This document shows, in pieces, positions 20,301-28,408 of a DNA stretch of 35,368 nt; position 1 is the first letter of the stretch, and the number at the start of each line of letters is the position of its first letter. A model generated the notes under the pieces. It was not told the origin of the DNA. It worked only from the letters and a program-made list of their open reading frames with translations, and searched no databases. The stretch covers positions 1 to 35,368 of the forward strand of contig JBAXUL010000033.1 in assembly GCA_037129695.1 (NCBI GenBank), read 5' to 3'. Source of the stretch: CAINVV01 sp037129695. Lineage in GTDB: Bacteria > Bacteroidota > Bacteroidia > Bacteroidales > Prolixibacteraceae. Made by a program: the position numbers and the translations under genes.

Positions 20301-21885
20301 TCTTGAATTTGGGATTCAGATTTGTTCCTTTCAACATCTTTAAAATCAGTGTTCTTGGCGCTTCAATACCATCCGTTGAAAATTCACCTACCTGAAAAGT
20401 TTGTCCGTTGGCAGTGTACTGATAGGCAATGGCAAGTATTTCATCTGAATTAAGTGCCATGTTCAGTGAGATGTACCCCAACTGACGGTTGATTGTATAT
20501 TCCATCGAATCAAGACGACGTGCATTTTCAATTTTCTCAAAATCGCGACCGGCAATAAAATCGCGCTGTGACATGGGTTTCAGGATCTCGTTCAACCTGG
20601 CAAAATCCCGAATTCCTGAATAAGTGGTTGTCATCTCCCTGTAGAGGCCGTTGATGTTGTTGTTGGGAAGCTGGTTGTATGGGTAAACCAGACCCGGTGC
20701 ATCTCCAAATTCCGGGATCGTATGGTTCTGCATGTCCTTGCTGTTCTCCCCGAGGTCGAGTAAAGCGAGCACGTTCCTGGATTGATCGAAGCGGGATGAT
20801 TTGTTGGTTACCCAGACCTCTATCTTGTTGAGTGTGACTGAAGTTTTCAAAATCGGAAGTTCTGAAAGTGCCTGATCGTAAGTGTTGTAAAAATGATGAC
20901 CAAGGAAGAAATTCCTGTTGGCATCATAACCGGTGGCGTTAATCTCAAATTTTGTCTGTTCGGCACCTCCCTGGGTACTGATCACTTTGGTCTCGCCTTT
21001 TTGCTGTGAAAAGAGCGCGGTGACAGCCAGTTTCCCGAACTGAAGATCAGTCTTTACGCCAAAAAGGTTCACTCCACCGCGTATCAGCGTGCCTGTAAGC
21101 GGCATAGAAACATTACCTGCTTCCACATTTTTGACAATTTCATCCTCCCCACCGTTATAATTGAGCTTTATTTTATTTTCGAAATCAAACGTTGCATCCG
21201 TGTTGTAGTTGAATCGTAACTTCATCCGGTCGCCAATCTCCCCATCGAGACTCACATTGATTTTCTGGTTAAAGTCGAAGGTGGTATTTCGCTGCATCCT
21301 GGTCGGAATGGCAGGATTTTCGATCTTGTTGCTTTTGAGTCCAAGGGTCATCTCAACATATCCCTGAGGACGAATGTTCACGACGCTGCTTCCAAAAACT
21401 TTACTGAAAGCATCGCCGCCTATCTTAAATTGCGGAATAATCTGTGACCGTTTTTCGTTCGATTGTTCTGCAATTTTTTTCCGCCAGTATCTGTCGATGT
21501 AATCTTTCATGTCTTCATGAAGGTACTCGTGCATGCTGAGCGATCCGGGTAACCGGTATTCAATGCTTCCTGCCTTTTCTGTGATGAGGTATTGTCCGGT
21601 AAGCGGATCATAGATCACTTCGGTCTTGATGTTGGCCGGTTTTTTCAGGTAAAGCGAAGTGCTGTCGCTGTTGTGAAGTTGTGAAAATGGGTTTGCCTTT
21701 TTCTTGGAATGCAGTCGGATCAGCGCAGTATCCTCCTGGATGGAGTCATCAGCCAGAAACATTTTGGGATCAAAGCGCCTGGACATAGCATTGATTGATC
21801 CATTGGACGGGTTGCTATGCCAAACTAATGCGAGACATGCGAGAAGCAATGCTGCAAAGATGGTATTGAAAAGTACTTTCTTCAA
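14392..21885 (-). CDS. sprA: SprA/Sov, type IX secretion outer-membrane translocon
   Basis: A 2,497-aa protein matching SprA (Sov), the giant outer-membrane beta-barrel through which type IX substrates leave the cell. SprA size is usually about 2,300-2,500 aa, so this is complete. A hydrophobic signal segment lies at about 4-23 (VLFNTIFAALLLACLALVW). The rest is dominated by alternating beta-strand segments, with family-like passages such as KMKLRFNYNTDATFDFENKI, VYLDDFEGTTTPVNLKSF and RLTNFEEKGGWAAIGR, and it ends in a barrel strand (SNLGVSFRFTLIQ). The start is a TTG at 21885, five bases after the ruvA stop. No ATG or GTG lies between it and the upstream in-frame stop, and the first internal ATG (residue 34) would lose the signal peptide. 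Adjacency to ruvA is, as I recall, common in Bacteroidota. Confidence 0.96.
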   Translation of the reverse strand: MKKVLFNTIFAALLLACLALVWHSNPSNGSINAMSRRFDPKMFLADDSIQEDTALIRLHSKKKANPFSQLHNSDSTSLYLKKPANIKTEVIYDPLTGQYLITEKAGSIEYRLPGSLSMHEYLHEDMKDYIDRYWRKKIAEQSNEKRSQIIPQFKIGGDAFSKVFGSSVVNIRPQGYVEMTLGLKSNKIENPAIPTRMQRNTTFDFNQKINVSLDGEIGDRMKLRFNYNTDATFDFENKIKLNYNGGEDEIVKNVEAGNVSMPLTGTLIRGGVNLFGVKTDLQFGKLAVTALFSQQKGETKVISTQGGAEQTKFEINATGYDANRNFFLGHHFYNTYDQALSELPILKTSVTLNKIEVWVTNKSSRFDQSRNVLALLDLGENSKDMQNHTIPEFGDAPGLVYPYNQLPNNNINGLYREMTTTYSGIRDFARLNEILKPMSQRDFIAGRDFEKIENARRLDSMEYTINRQLGYISLNMALNSDEILAIAYQYTANGQTFQVGEFSTDGIEAPRTLILKMLKGTNLNPKFKNWDLMMKNIYSINSQRLSSEQFKMDVLYRNDASGTDLNYLPDGPLKEKNLLNVMNLDNLNKQLDPYPDGIFDFIDRVTIDATKGKIIFPVVQPFGSNLQKKFNGDAAATSKYVYSTLYNDTKTVAEQDAEKNKYHLKGSYKGLSSSDISLDALNIARGSVKVMAGGRQLTEDVDYIVDYTQGRVKVINQGLLESGTPISITTESQDLFSMQRKTMLGTHLNYEISKNFNIGSTVMYLLEKPLTQKVNYGEDPISNTMLGFNGSYSATSPFITKMVNALPFINTRETSKIAIDMEWAKLFPGHAKAISKEGAVYLDDFEGTTTPVNLKSFVGWSLASTPQGNELFPEGDLINDLAYGYNRARLSWYVIDPFMQRNTAPSYMLQENLLDDHRVREVFQAEIFPNKENPVGQPTNIPTLDLAFYPQERGPFNYDTNPSSYSSGVARDGSLARPESRWGGIMRKLENSDFEATNVEYIQFWMMDPFAEDKTGDENPGGSLVFHLGSVSEDVLRDGRKSFEQGLPTNGDYSSMDVTSWGRVPVQQSLVKAFDNSPQTRIYQDVGTDGLNSKDEQTFFQKFLSSLSPLVDPNAFAQTVKDPSSDDFHYFRGSDYDQQKKTLLDRYKLFSNTEGNSPTNEQSTESYPTAATSIPDVEDINDDNTLNENESYFQYDLKLNKANMLLGKNNITDVRQSEVTLKSGKKSIITWYQFKVPISEPSKKYGTISDFRSIRFMRMLVSGWKKPVVLRFATLDLIRTNWRKYDKTLTENNSIPTGTSQFDIAAVNIEENSNRKPVNYILPPGVDRVIDPNNAQIRQLNEQSMVLRVTDLEPGEARAAYKTTSIDLRRYQNLKLEVHAEKIEGAPIRDNELSLFIRMGSDFQYNYYEYEIPLKLTPAGYYDNNLETDRYIVWPEENRVYIPLDLLPQLKLARNSEMSSGTATMGEIYSQIHQGVNNSQNIMKIKGNPDLSEVGVMMIGIGNRKGHTTGNRSAIVWVNELRLTNFEEKGGWAAIGRVSGNLADLGTYSFAGRMMTSGFGDIDSKMSTRSKEDTREYDISTNLELGKFFKPQSGVRIPMYMSFSKTVATPEYSPVDKDVKLSEVLNNAGSKAERDSIKRISLDYSSRKSINFTNVQIDKPNKTRDNRFYDLSNLTLSYSYNQFEHGDINTLIEKTQNSRTLLNYNFNGKPKSIDPLKNVSFLKSKYLTLFRDLNFSPSPAQISFRSDLNNMRSELQYRNITNPDFILPISYQKDFIWNRYYDFRFDLTRSLKLDFSAVNTSRLGDPANALNSNKSTYEARRDTIWRTILEGGKNTHYHHTWNITYTLPINKIPLLEWTSASLTYAAGYDWNLAPVTTSNYVLGNTISNMSTFQFNGQLNFLQLYNKVPFLRIVNQKYGEFSRGRVQSQEASRQKYRGGQAPAAVKKYQEQNVKLKKNAPYSFFHKLASPDVQVNVMDKSGKIVPGQVKVVNDNRVIFTSMADCDAASVEITPKKDKDTASRLHLGELTARFLMMLYDMNLSYGEFGGTSLAGYMPATSFFGLNNYSGGNGSSLAPGLPFVMGWQNESFGIDAARKNWVTADTIVNKPYTMSHNTRLNLRAKLVPLPDLKIELRANRIFARNSSEFLLYTANNGWDSYNNSFGGNFSMSVITLGTSFEKLGKAIVQDSRGWEDMQNNRLVIAQRLDAARVANPQYNYQPGMVDPGTGFPAGYGPTSQEVLIPSFFAAYTGKNINKVELSPFPSAKFMMPNWRINYSGAVSKIEGLKNVMKSMNISHDYNSTYNVGTYLSNMRYETVPDGFSYIRDAQSNFMPMHDVAAININETFNPLFDIDVTWINNLTTRLEYRKMRNITMSLTNNQTTEMYNNEASLGIGYRFENMKLFLKTKTSSKMLNNDLNLRADITYGKNKTVLRKLVESNMQLTAGQDALSFKFSADYNLSEVFIVRLFYDRIVNSPYISNAYRTTNSNLGVSFRFTLIQ

Positions 21886-21890
21886 TTTGG

Positions 21891-22472
21891 TTAAAAACTC
21901 TTTAACGCCAACTTGATCAGATTTTCAACCGTTATTGCCGGTTGTTCGGTAAGGACTTGATCCACCAGTTTTTCAACTGCTTTCTTGTTAAATCCCAGCA
22001 TTTCCAAAGCGGAGACCGCTTCGGAGCGAACAGGATTTTCTGCTGATCTGAAAAGCTGATCTCCGGCAGTTGTTTTGCCGATCTTGTCTTTCAGATCGAT
22101 AATTACTCTTTGAGCCGTTTTGATTCCAATGCCTTTGATGTTCTTCAGTAAACCAACGTTTTCGTTTAGGATGGCATGTTGCAGCTCCTCAGGTTTATGC
22201 GATGAGAGCATCATGATGGCCGTATTGGCGCCGATACCGTTCACCGATATCAGCAGCCTGAAAAGTTCACGTTCTGTCTGGTCGAAAAAACCATACAGTA
22301 TTTGTGCGTCTTCCCTTATCACCTGGTGCAGGAATATCTTTGCTTTTTCACTTCCGTGAAGAAGCGAATAAGTCGTCAGTGAAATATGAACTAAATATCC
22401 GATCTCTCCAGCTTCTATCACAACACCGGCAGGTGACAGGCTGATCACGGATCCTTTGATGTACTCAAACAT
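21891..22472 (-). CDS. ruvA: RuvA, Holliday junction branch-migration protein
   Basis: A 193-aa RuvA. It binds four-way DNA junctions as a tetramer and loads the RuvB motor. An OB-fold N-terminal domain (1-65, MFEYIKGSVISLSPAGVVIEA) is followed by two helix-hairpin-helix motifs (SVNGIGANTAIMMLS and IKGIGIKTAQRVIIDLKDKI, about 72-125). A flexible linker and a small C-terminal three-helix domain follow (from about residue 145, VSALEMLGFNKKAVEKLVDQ). It lies 21 bases after pdxA and five before the TTG of sprA, so the three genes are probably co-transcribed. Confidence 0.96.
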   Translation of the reverse strand: MFEYIKGSVISLSPAGVVIEAGEIGYLVHISLTTYSLLHGSEKAKIFLHQVIREDAQILYGFFDQTERELFRLLISVNGIGANTAIMMLSSHKPEELQHAILNENVGLLKNIKGIGIKTAQRVIIDLKDKIGKTTAGDQLFRSAENPVRSEAVSALEMLGFNKKAVEKLVDQVLTEQPAITVENLIKLALKSF

Positions 22473-22493
22473 AAGCAGCGTGGTTTGTAATTG

Positions 22494-23555
22494 TTATTCT
22501 CCTCCTGTCCGGTCTATTTCGTGGTGTTTCAGCGGATTCTTTGAAAGCTCTTTATAAAGCTTCCTGGATTCAAAAACATCGATGGCAAGATAGATTGCAT
22601 TTCTGAATGAATCTTCTGATGCAACCCCGGTTCCGGCTATTTCATAGGCGGTTCCATGTCCGGGCGAGGTTCTGATTACAGGTAACCCTGCTGTAAAATT
22701 TACTCCGGATTCAAAAGCGAGTACCTTGAAAGGAATCAGCCCCTGGTCGTGATACATGGCCAGTACGGCATCAAATTTTCTGAAATCGTTCGATCCGAAA
22801 AACCCATCAGCAGGAAAAGGCCCCAGGGCGATAATTCCTTCTTCGTTGGCTTGCTTGATGGCAGGTCTGATAATCTCCTGATCTTCTGTTCCGATCACTC
22901 CCTTATCGCCGGCATGCGGATTTAAGCCCAGAACGGCAATCCTTGGCTTGTGCAGCGAAAAATCTTCCATCAGGGTCTTGTGGAGAATCCGGATATTCGA
23001 TAAAATCTTCTCCTTGGTGAGACTTGGCGAAACCTGCTGAAGAGGAATATGACCGGTAACAACGCCGATTTTCAACTGATCGCTTACCATCAGCATCATG
23101 TAATTTTTGGAGGCAAACTCACTGGCAAAGAATTCGGTATGACCGGGAAACTTAAAATGTTCGGATTGGATATTTTCCTTGTTAATGGGAGCAGTGACGA
23201 TCACGTCGATGTCGCCTGATTTCAGGTCTTTTACGGCAGCCTGAAGGGAAAGAAGCGCGGCTTCACCAGCTTCGGGTGTCGATTTACCCAGTTCAACGCG
23301 GATCTCTTCATCCACACAGTTGATGATGTTGACCCTCTTTGAATTGGCTTCGCGGGCATGTGCTATCTGATTGAAACTGAACAACTCAACATCCAGCGCC
23401 TTCCGGTGGTAGGCGGCTACTTTTGGGGAGCCGTAAACGATAGGGGTGCATGTCTCCAATAATCGGCTGTCTGACAAAGTTTTGATAATCACTTCATATC
23501 CGATGCCATTGATATCTCCATGCGTGATTCCTACTCTCAATTTATGTTGTTCCAT
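22494..23555 (-). CDS. pdxA: PdxA, 4-hydroxythreonine-4-phosphate dehydrogenase
   Basis: A 353-aa PdxA, which oxidises 4-phosphohydroxy-L-threonine in the DXP-dependent pathway to pyridoxal phosphate. Metal-ligand histidines are present at 169 (TGHIPL), 214 (NPHAGD) and 269 (MYHDQG). Family motifs THGDINGIG (11-19) and SPGHGTAYEIAGTG (297-310) are intact. It lies in the order pepA-pdxA-ruvA-sprA. PLP made here is needed by SufS and SpeA also encoded in the window, though no direct link is implied. Confidence 0.96.
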   Translation of the reverse strand: MEQHKLRVGITHGDINGIGYEVIIKTLSDSRLLETCTPIVYGSPKVAAYHRKALDVELFSFNQIAHAREANSKRVNIINCVDEEIRVELGKSTPEAGEAALLSLQAAVKDLKSGDIDVIVTAPINKENIQSEHFKFPGHTEFFASEFASKNYMMLMVSDQLKIGVVTGHIPLQQVSPSLTKEKILSNIRILHKTLMEDFSLHKPRIAVLGLNPHAGDKGVIGTEDQEIIRPAIKQANEEGIIALGPFPADGFFGSNDFRKFDAVLAMYHDQGLIPFKVLAFESGVNFTAGLPVIRTSPGHGTAYEIAGTGVASEDSFRNAIYLAIDVFESRKLYKELSKNPLKHHEIDRTGGE

Positions 23556-23642
23556 AGGTTCTGTTTAATGGTTCGAACGATCTTTCGCGTTCTCTTTATT
23601 TGTCAAATTTAAGCTTTTATTCAATCAATCGGGGAAGTAAGA

Positions 23643-25100
23643 CTATGAATTCGACCCAGTTCTCATTCCTTCAGCCAAAAGCCGCAAAAAATCAGTCAAA
23701 AGCCGCACTCCTGAAGCAGTTCCGCCGACCGTTCGATAATGATCTGCGGTGTGAAGAAAGGCCGGTCCGGCAATGTCCAAATGGATCCATGGATAATCGG
23801 TAAACCGTTGCAGAAACTTACCTGCCGTGATGGCGCCGGCTTCACCTCCTCCGATATTTTTTACATCCGCGATACTTGATTTGATCATTTCATCGTATTC
23901 CTCCCAGAGTGGCAGTTCAACAATTCTTTCGTTCACGCTTTCTCCTGCTTTTTTGAGAAGGTCAAGAAATTGAGTGCTCTTGGTTCCCATGGCTGCTATG
24001 CCGTGTATTCCCAGCGTCATGGCTGCCGATCCGGTTAAAGTAGCCAGATCAATCACCAACATCGGGTCGTATTTTTTGGCATAACACAAGGCATCGGCCA
24101 GAATGAGCCGCCCTTCTGCATCCGTGTTCAGCACTTCAACCGTTGCCCCGTTTGAAATCGTGATCACATCTCCGGGGGTAATGGCATTACCTCCGGGCCG
24201 GTTGTCGGTGGCAGGGATTAAAGTCACCAGATGAAGCGGCAAATGGTGACCGGCAGCGACATAAATGGCAGCTGCCACCGCAGCACCTCCGGCCATATCA
24301 CATTTCATGTAGTCCATCGATTTGGCCGTAGGCTTCAGGCTTAGTCCGCCGGTGTCAAAAACGACTCCCTTCCCGACCAACACAATGGGTTGACTGTTCA
24401 GTGGATTTTCAGGCTTCCATTCCAATACGGTAAAAGTAGGCGGATCCACACTTCCCATATTGACAGCCAGCAAACCACCCATCCCGAGTGCTTCAATCTG
24501 GTCTTTTCCCAGAATGTTACAGTGAATACCAACTTCATTGCTCATTTGTTCAAGCAATGCGCTAAATTTTTCGGCATTGAGGCTGATCACAGGCTCATTC
24601 ACCAGGTCGCGGGCCTTGAAAACTGCCTTGGTCAGGAATGTCAATTGCTCCATTTCCTGATCGGAGACCGAGTCTCCCCGGATCAAAATCTCCTGGAGTG
24701 TGGTCTTTATTTTTTCTGCTTTTGAGTTGTATTTCAGAAACTGGTAGCTCCCCAGTATGGCTCCTTCCACAAAGGCCAGCATATTCCCTGCATTTTCGGA
24801 GAACGAGGTTACCTCAAAGGTTTTCACTTTCTCCTCCTTGGCCCATAGTGCGGTTTCATTCCCTTTCCTTCGCCATGCTTCCAGGGCTAAGTTGGGATTT
24901 GCGGTTTCAGGAATGGTTACGATGAGCAGTTTGCTGGTAAAACGATTGATTTCAATCAGCTTGTGTTCATTGTTCAGTTTATCGAGCAGGTACTTGTGTT
25001 CATTTTCACTGAGAGACAATGCAGCCAGGTCTGCTGTTTCTTTCAAAAGAAAGATCTGGTTTTGGTGGACGATTTCCGATGTGCTTTTCTTTAAAATCAT
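23643..25100 (-). CDS. pepA: M17 leucyl aminopeptidase
   Basis: A 485-aa two-domain M17 metallo-aminopeptidase, releasing N-terminal residues in cytosolic peptide turnover. The divergent N-terminal domain spans about 1-150. The catalytic domain carries the di-metal and active-site residues: Lys244 and Asp249 in VGKGVVFDTGGLSLKP, Asp268 in MKCDMAGGAA, and the M17 signature NTDAEGRL at 325-332. The C-terminal region includes GEAGAITAGKFLQRF and WIHLDIAGPAF, as in the family. First gene of the minus-strand cluster, divergent from mqnC. A perfect TAnnTTTG box lies 45 bases upstream. Confidence 0.94.
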   Translation of the reverse strand: MILKKSTSEIVHQNQIFLLKETADLAALSLSENEHKYLLDKLNNEHKLIEINRFTSKLLIVTIPETANPNLALEAWRRKGNETALWAKEEKVKTFEVTSFSENAGNMLAFVEGAILGSYQFLKYNSKAEKIKTTLQEILIRGDSVSDQEMEQLTFLTKAVFKARDLVNEPVISLNAEKFSALLEQMSNEVGIHCNILGKDQIEALGMGGLLAVNMGSVDPPTFTVLEWKPENPLNSQPIVLVGKGVVFDTGGLSLKPTAKSMDYMKCDMAGGAAVAAAIYVAAGHHLPLHLVTLIPATDNRPGGNAITPGDVITISNGATVEVLNTDAEGRLILADALCYAKKYDPMLVIDLATLTGSAAMTLGIHGIAAMGTKSTQFLDLLKKAGESVNERIVELPLWEEYDEMIKSSIADVKNIGGGEAGAITAGKFLQRFTDYPWIHLDIAGPAFLHTADHYRTVGGTASGVRLLTDFLRLLAEGMRTGSNS

Positions 25101-25144
25101 GGCTTTAAATCTGACGTTAATGAACCATTCAAATGGCTTTGGCT

Positions 25145-25152
25145 CAAAATTA
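25145..25152 (-). promoter_or_regulatory. Candidate -7 promoter box of pepA
   Basis: On the minus strand this reads TAATTTTG, matching TAnnTTTG, 44 bases before the pepA ATG. A TTG lies about 15 bases upstream, closer than the usual -33 spacing, so the call is tentative. Confidence 0.33.
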
Positions 25153-25195
25153 CTACCTTTAGCCCAATATTAGCAGTGAAAATGAGAATTGCGAA

Positions 25196-26320
25196 ATGAA
25201 AAGTGAAAATTTACTGTTTGAAAGGGCGCTTCGCCTTGAGTCATTGTCTGCAGCTGAAGGATTGACCCTGTTTAACGATGCCTCCACACCGGATTTAATC
25301 TGGTTGGCAGATGCCTTGAGGCAAATTCATAAACCGGGTAAAGTGGTTACCTGGATGATCGACAGGAATGTAAATATTACCAATATTTGTATATCAGGAT
25401 GCACTTTCTGTAATTTTCACCGGAAAATCAACCAGGAAGGAACCTACACCACCACCATGGAGGAATACCACCAGAAGATCGACCAGATGATTGAGCTGGG
25501 TGGAAATCAGTTGTTACTGCAGGGAGGAATGCACCCTAAATATGGCCTGAAATTCTATACGGACCTTTTCAGCGAACTTAAACAGAAGTACCCGGGAGTG
25601 AAACTCCATGCCCTCGGTCCACCCGAAGTGGTCCATATTGCCAGAAAAGAACGGATGTCATTCCGTGAGGTTTTGGTCAGGCTGATGGAAAGCGGACTCG
25701 AAAGCCTTCCGGGTGCCGGAGCCGAAATACTCTGCGACCGTGTCAGAAAGCAAATTTCACCCGGAAAGGCATCCGCGCAGGAATGGCTTGATGTGATGAA
25801 AGAGGCGCATCAATTAAATATGCTTACTTCTGCCACGATGATGTTCGGGCACATTGAAACCCCGCTGGAAAGGATGGAACATTTGGTGAGGCTTCGGGAA
25901 TTACAGGAAATCAAACCTGCCGGGACTCCCGGATTCAAGGCATTCATTCCATGGCCATTCATGTCGGAAGGAACATTGCTGGGGAAAAGCGGGGATTTCA
26001 AACCCATACTTCCCATCGATTATATCAGGATGATTGCCTTGAGCAGAATCATGCTCCCCAACATTGAAAATATTCAGGCCTCGTGGCTCACGGTAGGTAA
26101 GGAAACCGGACAAATTGCCCTTCATGCGGGCGCCAACGACCTTGGTTCAATCATGATTGAGGAGAATGTCGTTTCTGCGGCAGGTGCCTCTTTTTCGATG
26201 GATTCTCAGCAAATGCAAAAATGTATTTCGGATGCAGGGTTCACGCCCCAGCTCAGGAACCAGGCATATGAGCCTGTCAGCCTGCCGGAAGGAGTCAGAA
26301 ATCAAGCTTTTAGCCGTTAA
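25196..26320 (+). CDS. mqnC: MqnC, cyclic dehypoxanthinyl futalosine synthase (radical SAM)
   Basis: A 374-aa radical SAM enzyme of the futalosine menaquinone pathway. The Fe-S motif CISGCTFC has Cys65, Cys69 and Cys72 (CxxxCxxC). MqnC-type features are LLLQGGMHPKYGLKFYTDL, ESLPGAGAEILCDRVRKQISPGK and, near the C-terminus, GSIMIEENVVSAAGA, which favour MqnC over its relative MqnE. MqnC closes the ring of dehypoxanthine futalosine. Its presence implies that this organism makes menaquinone via futalosine, but no other mqn gene is in the window. The C-terminal AFSR codons overlap a TAGC-rich repeat. It begins 95 bases from divergent pepA. Confidence 0.9.
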   Translation: MKSENLLFERALRLESLSAAEGLTLFNDASTPDLIWLADALRQIHKPGKVVTWMIDRNVNITNICISGCTFCNFHRKINQEGTYTTTMEEYHQKIDQMIELGGNQLLLQGGMHPKYGLKFYTDLFSELKQKYPGVKLHALGPPEVVHIARKERMSFREVLVRLMESGLESLPGAGAEILCDRVRKQISPGKASAQEWLDVMKEAHQLNMLTSATMMFGHIETPLERMEHLVRLRELQEIKPAGTPGFKAFIPWPFMSEGTLLGKSGDFKPILPIDYIRMIALSRIMLPNIENIQASWLTVGKETGQIALHAGANDLGSIMIEENVVSAAGASFSMDSQQMQKCISDAGFTPQLRNQAYEPVSLPEGVRNQAFSR

Positions 26321-26385
26321 CTTTTAGCGTTTGACATTTTTTGATACCAAACAATTCCAACTTATTTACTAACAGCTAATAGCTA
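26303..26385. repeat. TAGC-rich degenerate repeat tract downstream of mqnC
   Basis: Contains AGCTTTTAGCCGTTAAC, overlapping the mqnC stop, and AGCTAATAGCTAAC. These resemble, in inverted and direct orientation, AGCTAACGGCTAATAGCT at 9727-9744. They look like members of one degenerate intergenic repeat family. Confidence 0.4.
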
Positions 26386-26419
26386 ACCACCAACAACCTT
26401 ATTAAATAAACATATTTTG

Positions 26420-26441
26420 TACATTTGTGCCGGAATTCCGG
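26420..26441 (+). promoter_or_regulatory. Candidate speA promoter with palindrome at the start site
   Basis: TACATTTG (26420-26427) matches the Bacteroidota -7 box TAnnTTTG. It is followed after two bases by the perfect 12-bp palindrome CCGGAATTCCGG (26430-26441), about where transcription would begin. A repressor site or a 5'-end hairpin is possible. No TTTG is visible at -33. The predicted 5' leader is about 70 nt. Confidence 0.42.
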
Positions 26442-26506
26442 ATAGTTATGCACATAGGTAGCTGTCTTTCCGGACCAATCATTTACCGAATAAAGAAGTT
26501 ATTGAA

Positions 26507-28396
26507 ATGAGAAAATGGCGCGTTGAAGATTCTGCTGAACTTTACAACATCAACGGTTGGGGCATCAATTATTTTTCAATCAACGAAAAAGGTCATGTGG
26601 TCGTTAAACCACGGAAGGACGGCATTGAGGTCGACCTGATGGAACTCGTTGAAGAGTTGCAGCTGAGGGATGTTTCCACTCCTGTTCTGCTTCGTTTTCC
26701 CGATATTCTGGATAGCCGGATCGAGAAAATGGCCAGCTGTTTCAAAATTGCTGCTGAAGAATATGGTTACAATGCGCAGAATTACATCATATATCCAATC
26801 AAAGTAAACCAGATGAGACCCGTCGTGGAGGAAATTGTCACCCACGGGAAAAAATTCAACATAGGACTTGAGGCAGGCTCCAAACCTGAGCTTCATGCCG
26901 TGATTGCCATCAACACCGACAATGATTCACTGATCATCTGCAACGGATACAAAGACGAAGACTACATCGAACTGGCCCTTCTCGCACAGAAAATGGGCCG
27001 CCAGATTTATCTCGTCATTGAAAAACTGAGCGAGATGAAACTGATTGTCAAAATTGCCAAGCAGTTTAAGATCAAGCCAAATCTTGGAATTCGCATCAAG
27101 CTCTCGAGTACAGGAAGCGGAAAATGGGAAGATTCGGGAGGTGATGGCAGCAAGTTCGGACTTACATCCAGCGAATTGCTTGAAGCCCTTGACTATCTCG
27201 ATAAAAACAAGATGAAGGATTGTCTTCGTCTGGTTCATTTTCACATCGGAAGTCAGGTCAACAAGATTCGTCGCATCAAACTGGCCATGCGTGAGGCATC
27301 CCAGTTTTATGTTCAGATGCACAAGAATGGATTCCTGATCGATTTTGTGGATATTGGCGGCGGATTGGGTGTCGATTACGATGGTACCAGGTCTTCAAGT
27401 GAAAGCAGTGTCAACTATAGCATTCAGGAGTATGTCAACGATGTTGTTTCCACACTGGTGGACGTGAGCGAAAAAAACGGACTTCCGCATCCCAATATTA
27501 TCACTGAATCAGGTCGCTCCTTAACGGCGCACCACTCTGTTCTCGTTTTTGAAGTACTTGAATCTACTTCACTTCCCCGATGGGAAGAGGAAGAAGAGGT
27601 AAGTCCGGATGACCATGAATTGCTGAGGGAGTTATATTCACTATGGGATACCCTGAATCAGCCCAGGATGCTGGAAACATGGCATGATGCGCAGCAAATC
27701 CGGGAAGAAGCGCTCGACCGTTTCAGCCTCGGACTTCTCGATATTTCCACCAGGGCCAAAATTGAGCGGTTATTCTGGTCCATTGCCAAAGAGACTACCC
27801 AGATGGTTGCAGGGATGAAACACGTACCTGAAGAGTTTGTGACCTTGCCTAAATTATTGTCAGATAAATACTTCTGTAATTTTTCACTTTTCCAATCCTT
27901 GCCTGATTCCTGGGCAATTGACCAGATATTCCCGATCATCCCGCTCGACCGACTCGATGAAAAGCCTGACAGATACGCGACAATCCAGGATATTACCTGT
28001 GATTCGGATGGTAAAATCGAAAATTTCATCTCAGCCCGCAGTCAGTCCTACAATTTGCCTGTGCATTCGCTTAAACCGAAGGAGCCTTACTACATCGGTG
28101 TATTCCTGGTAGGAGCTTACCAGGAGATTTTGGGCGATCTTCACAACCTGTTCGGTGATACCAATGCCGTTCACGTATCGGTGGATGACAAAGGATACAA
28201 CATCGACCAGGTCATTGATGGCGAAACCGTTGCCGAGGTTTTGGAATATGTGCAGTACAATCCTAAGAAGCTGGTTCGTACAGTCGAAACCTGGGTTACC
28301 TCATCTGTTAAATCGGGGATCATCTCTGCAGAAGAGGGGAAAGAATTCTTATCCAATTATCGATCAGGCTTATATGGTTATACTTACCTGGAGTAG
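26507..28396 (+). CDS. speA: Biosynthetic arginine decarboxylase
   Basis: A 629-aa group IV (alanine-racemase-fold) PLP decarboxylase converting arginine to agmatine, the entry to polyamine synthesis. The PLP lysine is Lys99 in YPIKVNQ. Further SpeA landmarks are SGKWEDSGGDGSKFGLT, the glycine-rich VDIGGGLGVDYDG, TESGRSLTAHHSVLVFEV, and the C-terminal GAYQEILGDLHNLFGDTNAVHV. The length matches SpeA (about 630-660 aa). The TonB-dependent receptor gene begins 12 bases downstream, so the two are likely co-transcribed although functionally unrelated on present evidence. Confidence 0.96.
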   Translation: MRKWRVEDSAELYNINGWGINYFSINEKGHVVVKPRKDGIEVDLMELVEELQLRDVSTPVLLRFPDILDSRIEKMASCFKIAAEEYGYNAQNYIIYPIKVNQMRPVVEEIVTHGKKFNIGLEAGSKPELHAVIAINTDNDSLIICNGYKDEDYIELALLAQKMGRQIYLVIEKLSEMKLIVKIAKQFKIKPNLGIRIKLSSTGSGKWEDSGGDGSKFGLTSSELLEALDYLDKNKMKDCLRLVHFHIGSQVNKIRRIKLAMREASQFYVQMHKNGFLIDFVDIGGGLGVDYDGTRSSSESSVNYSIQEYVNDVVSTLVDVSEKNGLPHPNIITESGRSLTAHHSVLVFEVLESTSLPRWEEEEEVSPDDHELLRELYSLWDTLNQPRMLETWHDAQQIREEALDRFSLGLLDISTRAKIERLFWSIAKETTQMVAGMKHVPEEFVTLPKLLSDKYFCNFSLFQSLPDSWAIDQIFPIIPLDRLDEKPDRYATIQDITCDSDGKIENFISARSQSYNLPVHSLKPKEPYYIGVFLVGAYQEILGDLHNLFGDTNAVHVSVDDKGYNIDQVIDGETVAEVLEYVQYNPKKLVRTVETWVTSSVKSGIISAEEGKEFLSNYRSGLYGYTYLE

Positions 28397-28408
28397 TTCT
28401 CCTGAATC

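Noticed and set aside
25196..26320. Annotation as MqnE (aminofutalosine synthase) or CofH
   Set aside because: The MIEENVVSAAGA and SLPGAGAEIL motifs and overall pattern fit MqnC better. A profile search would settle it.
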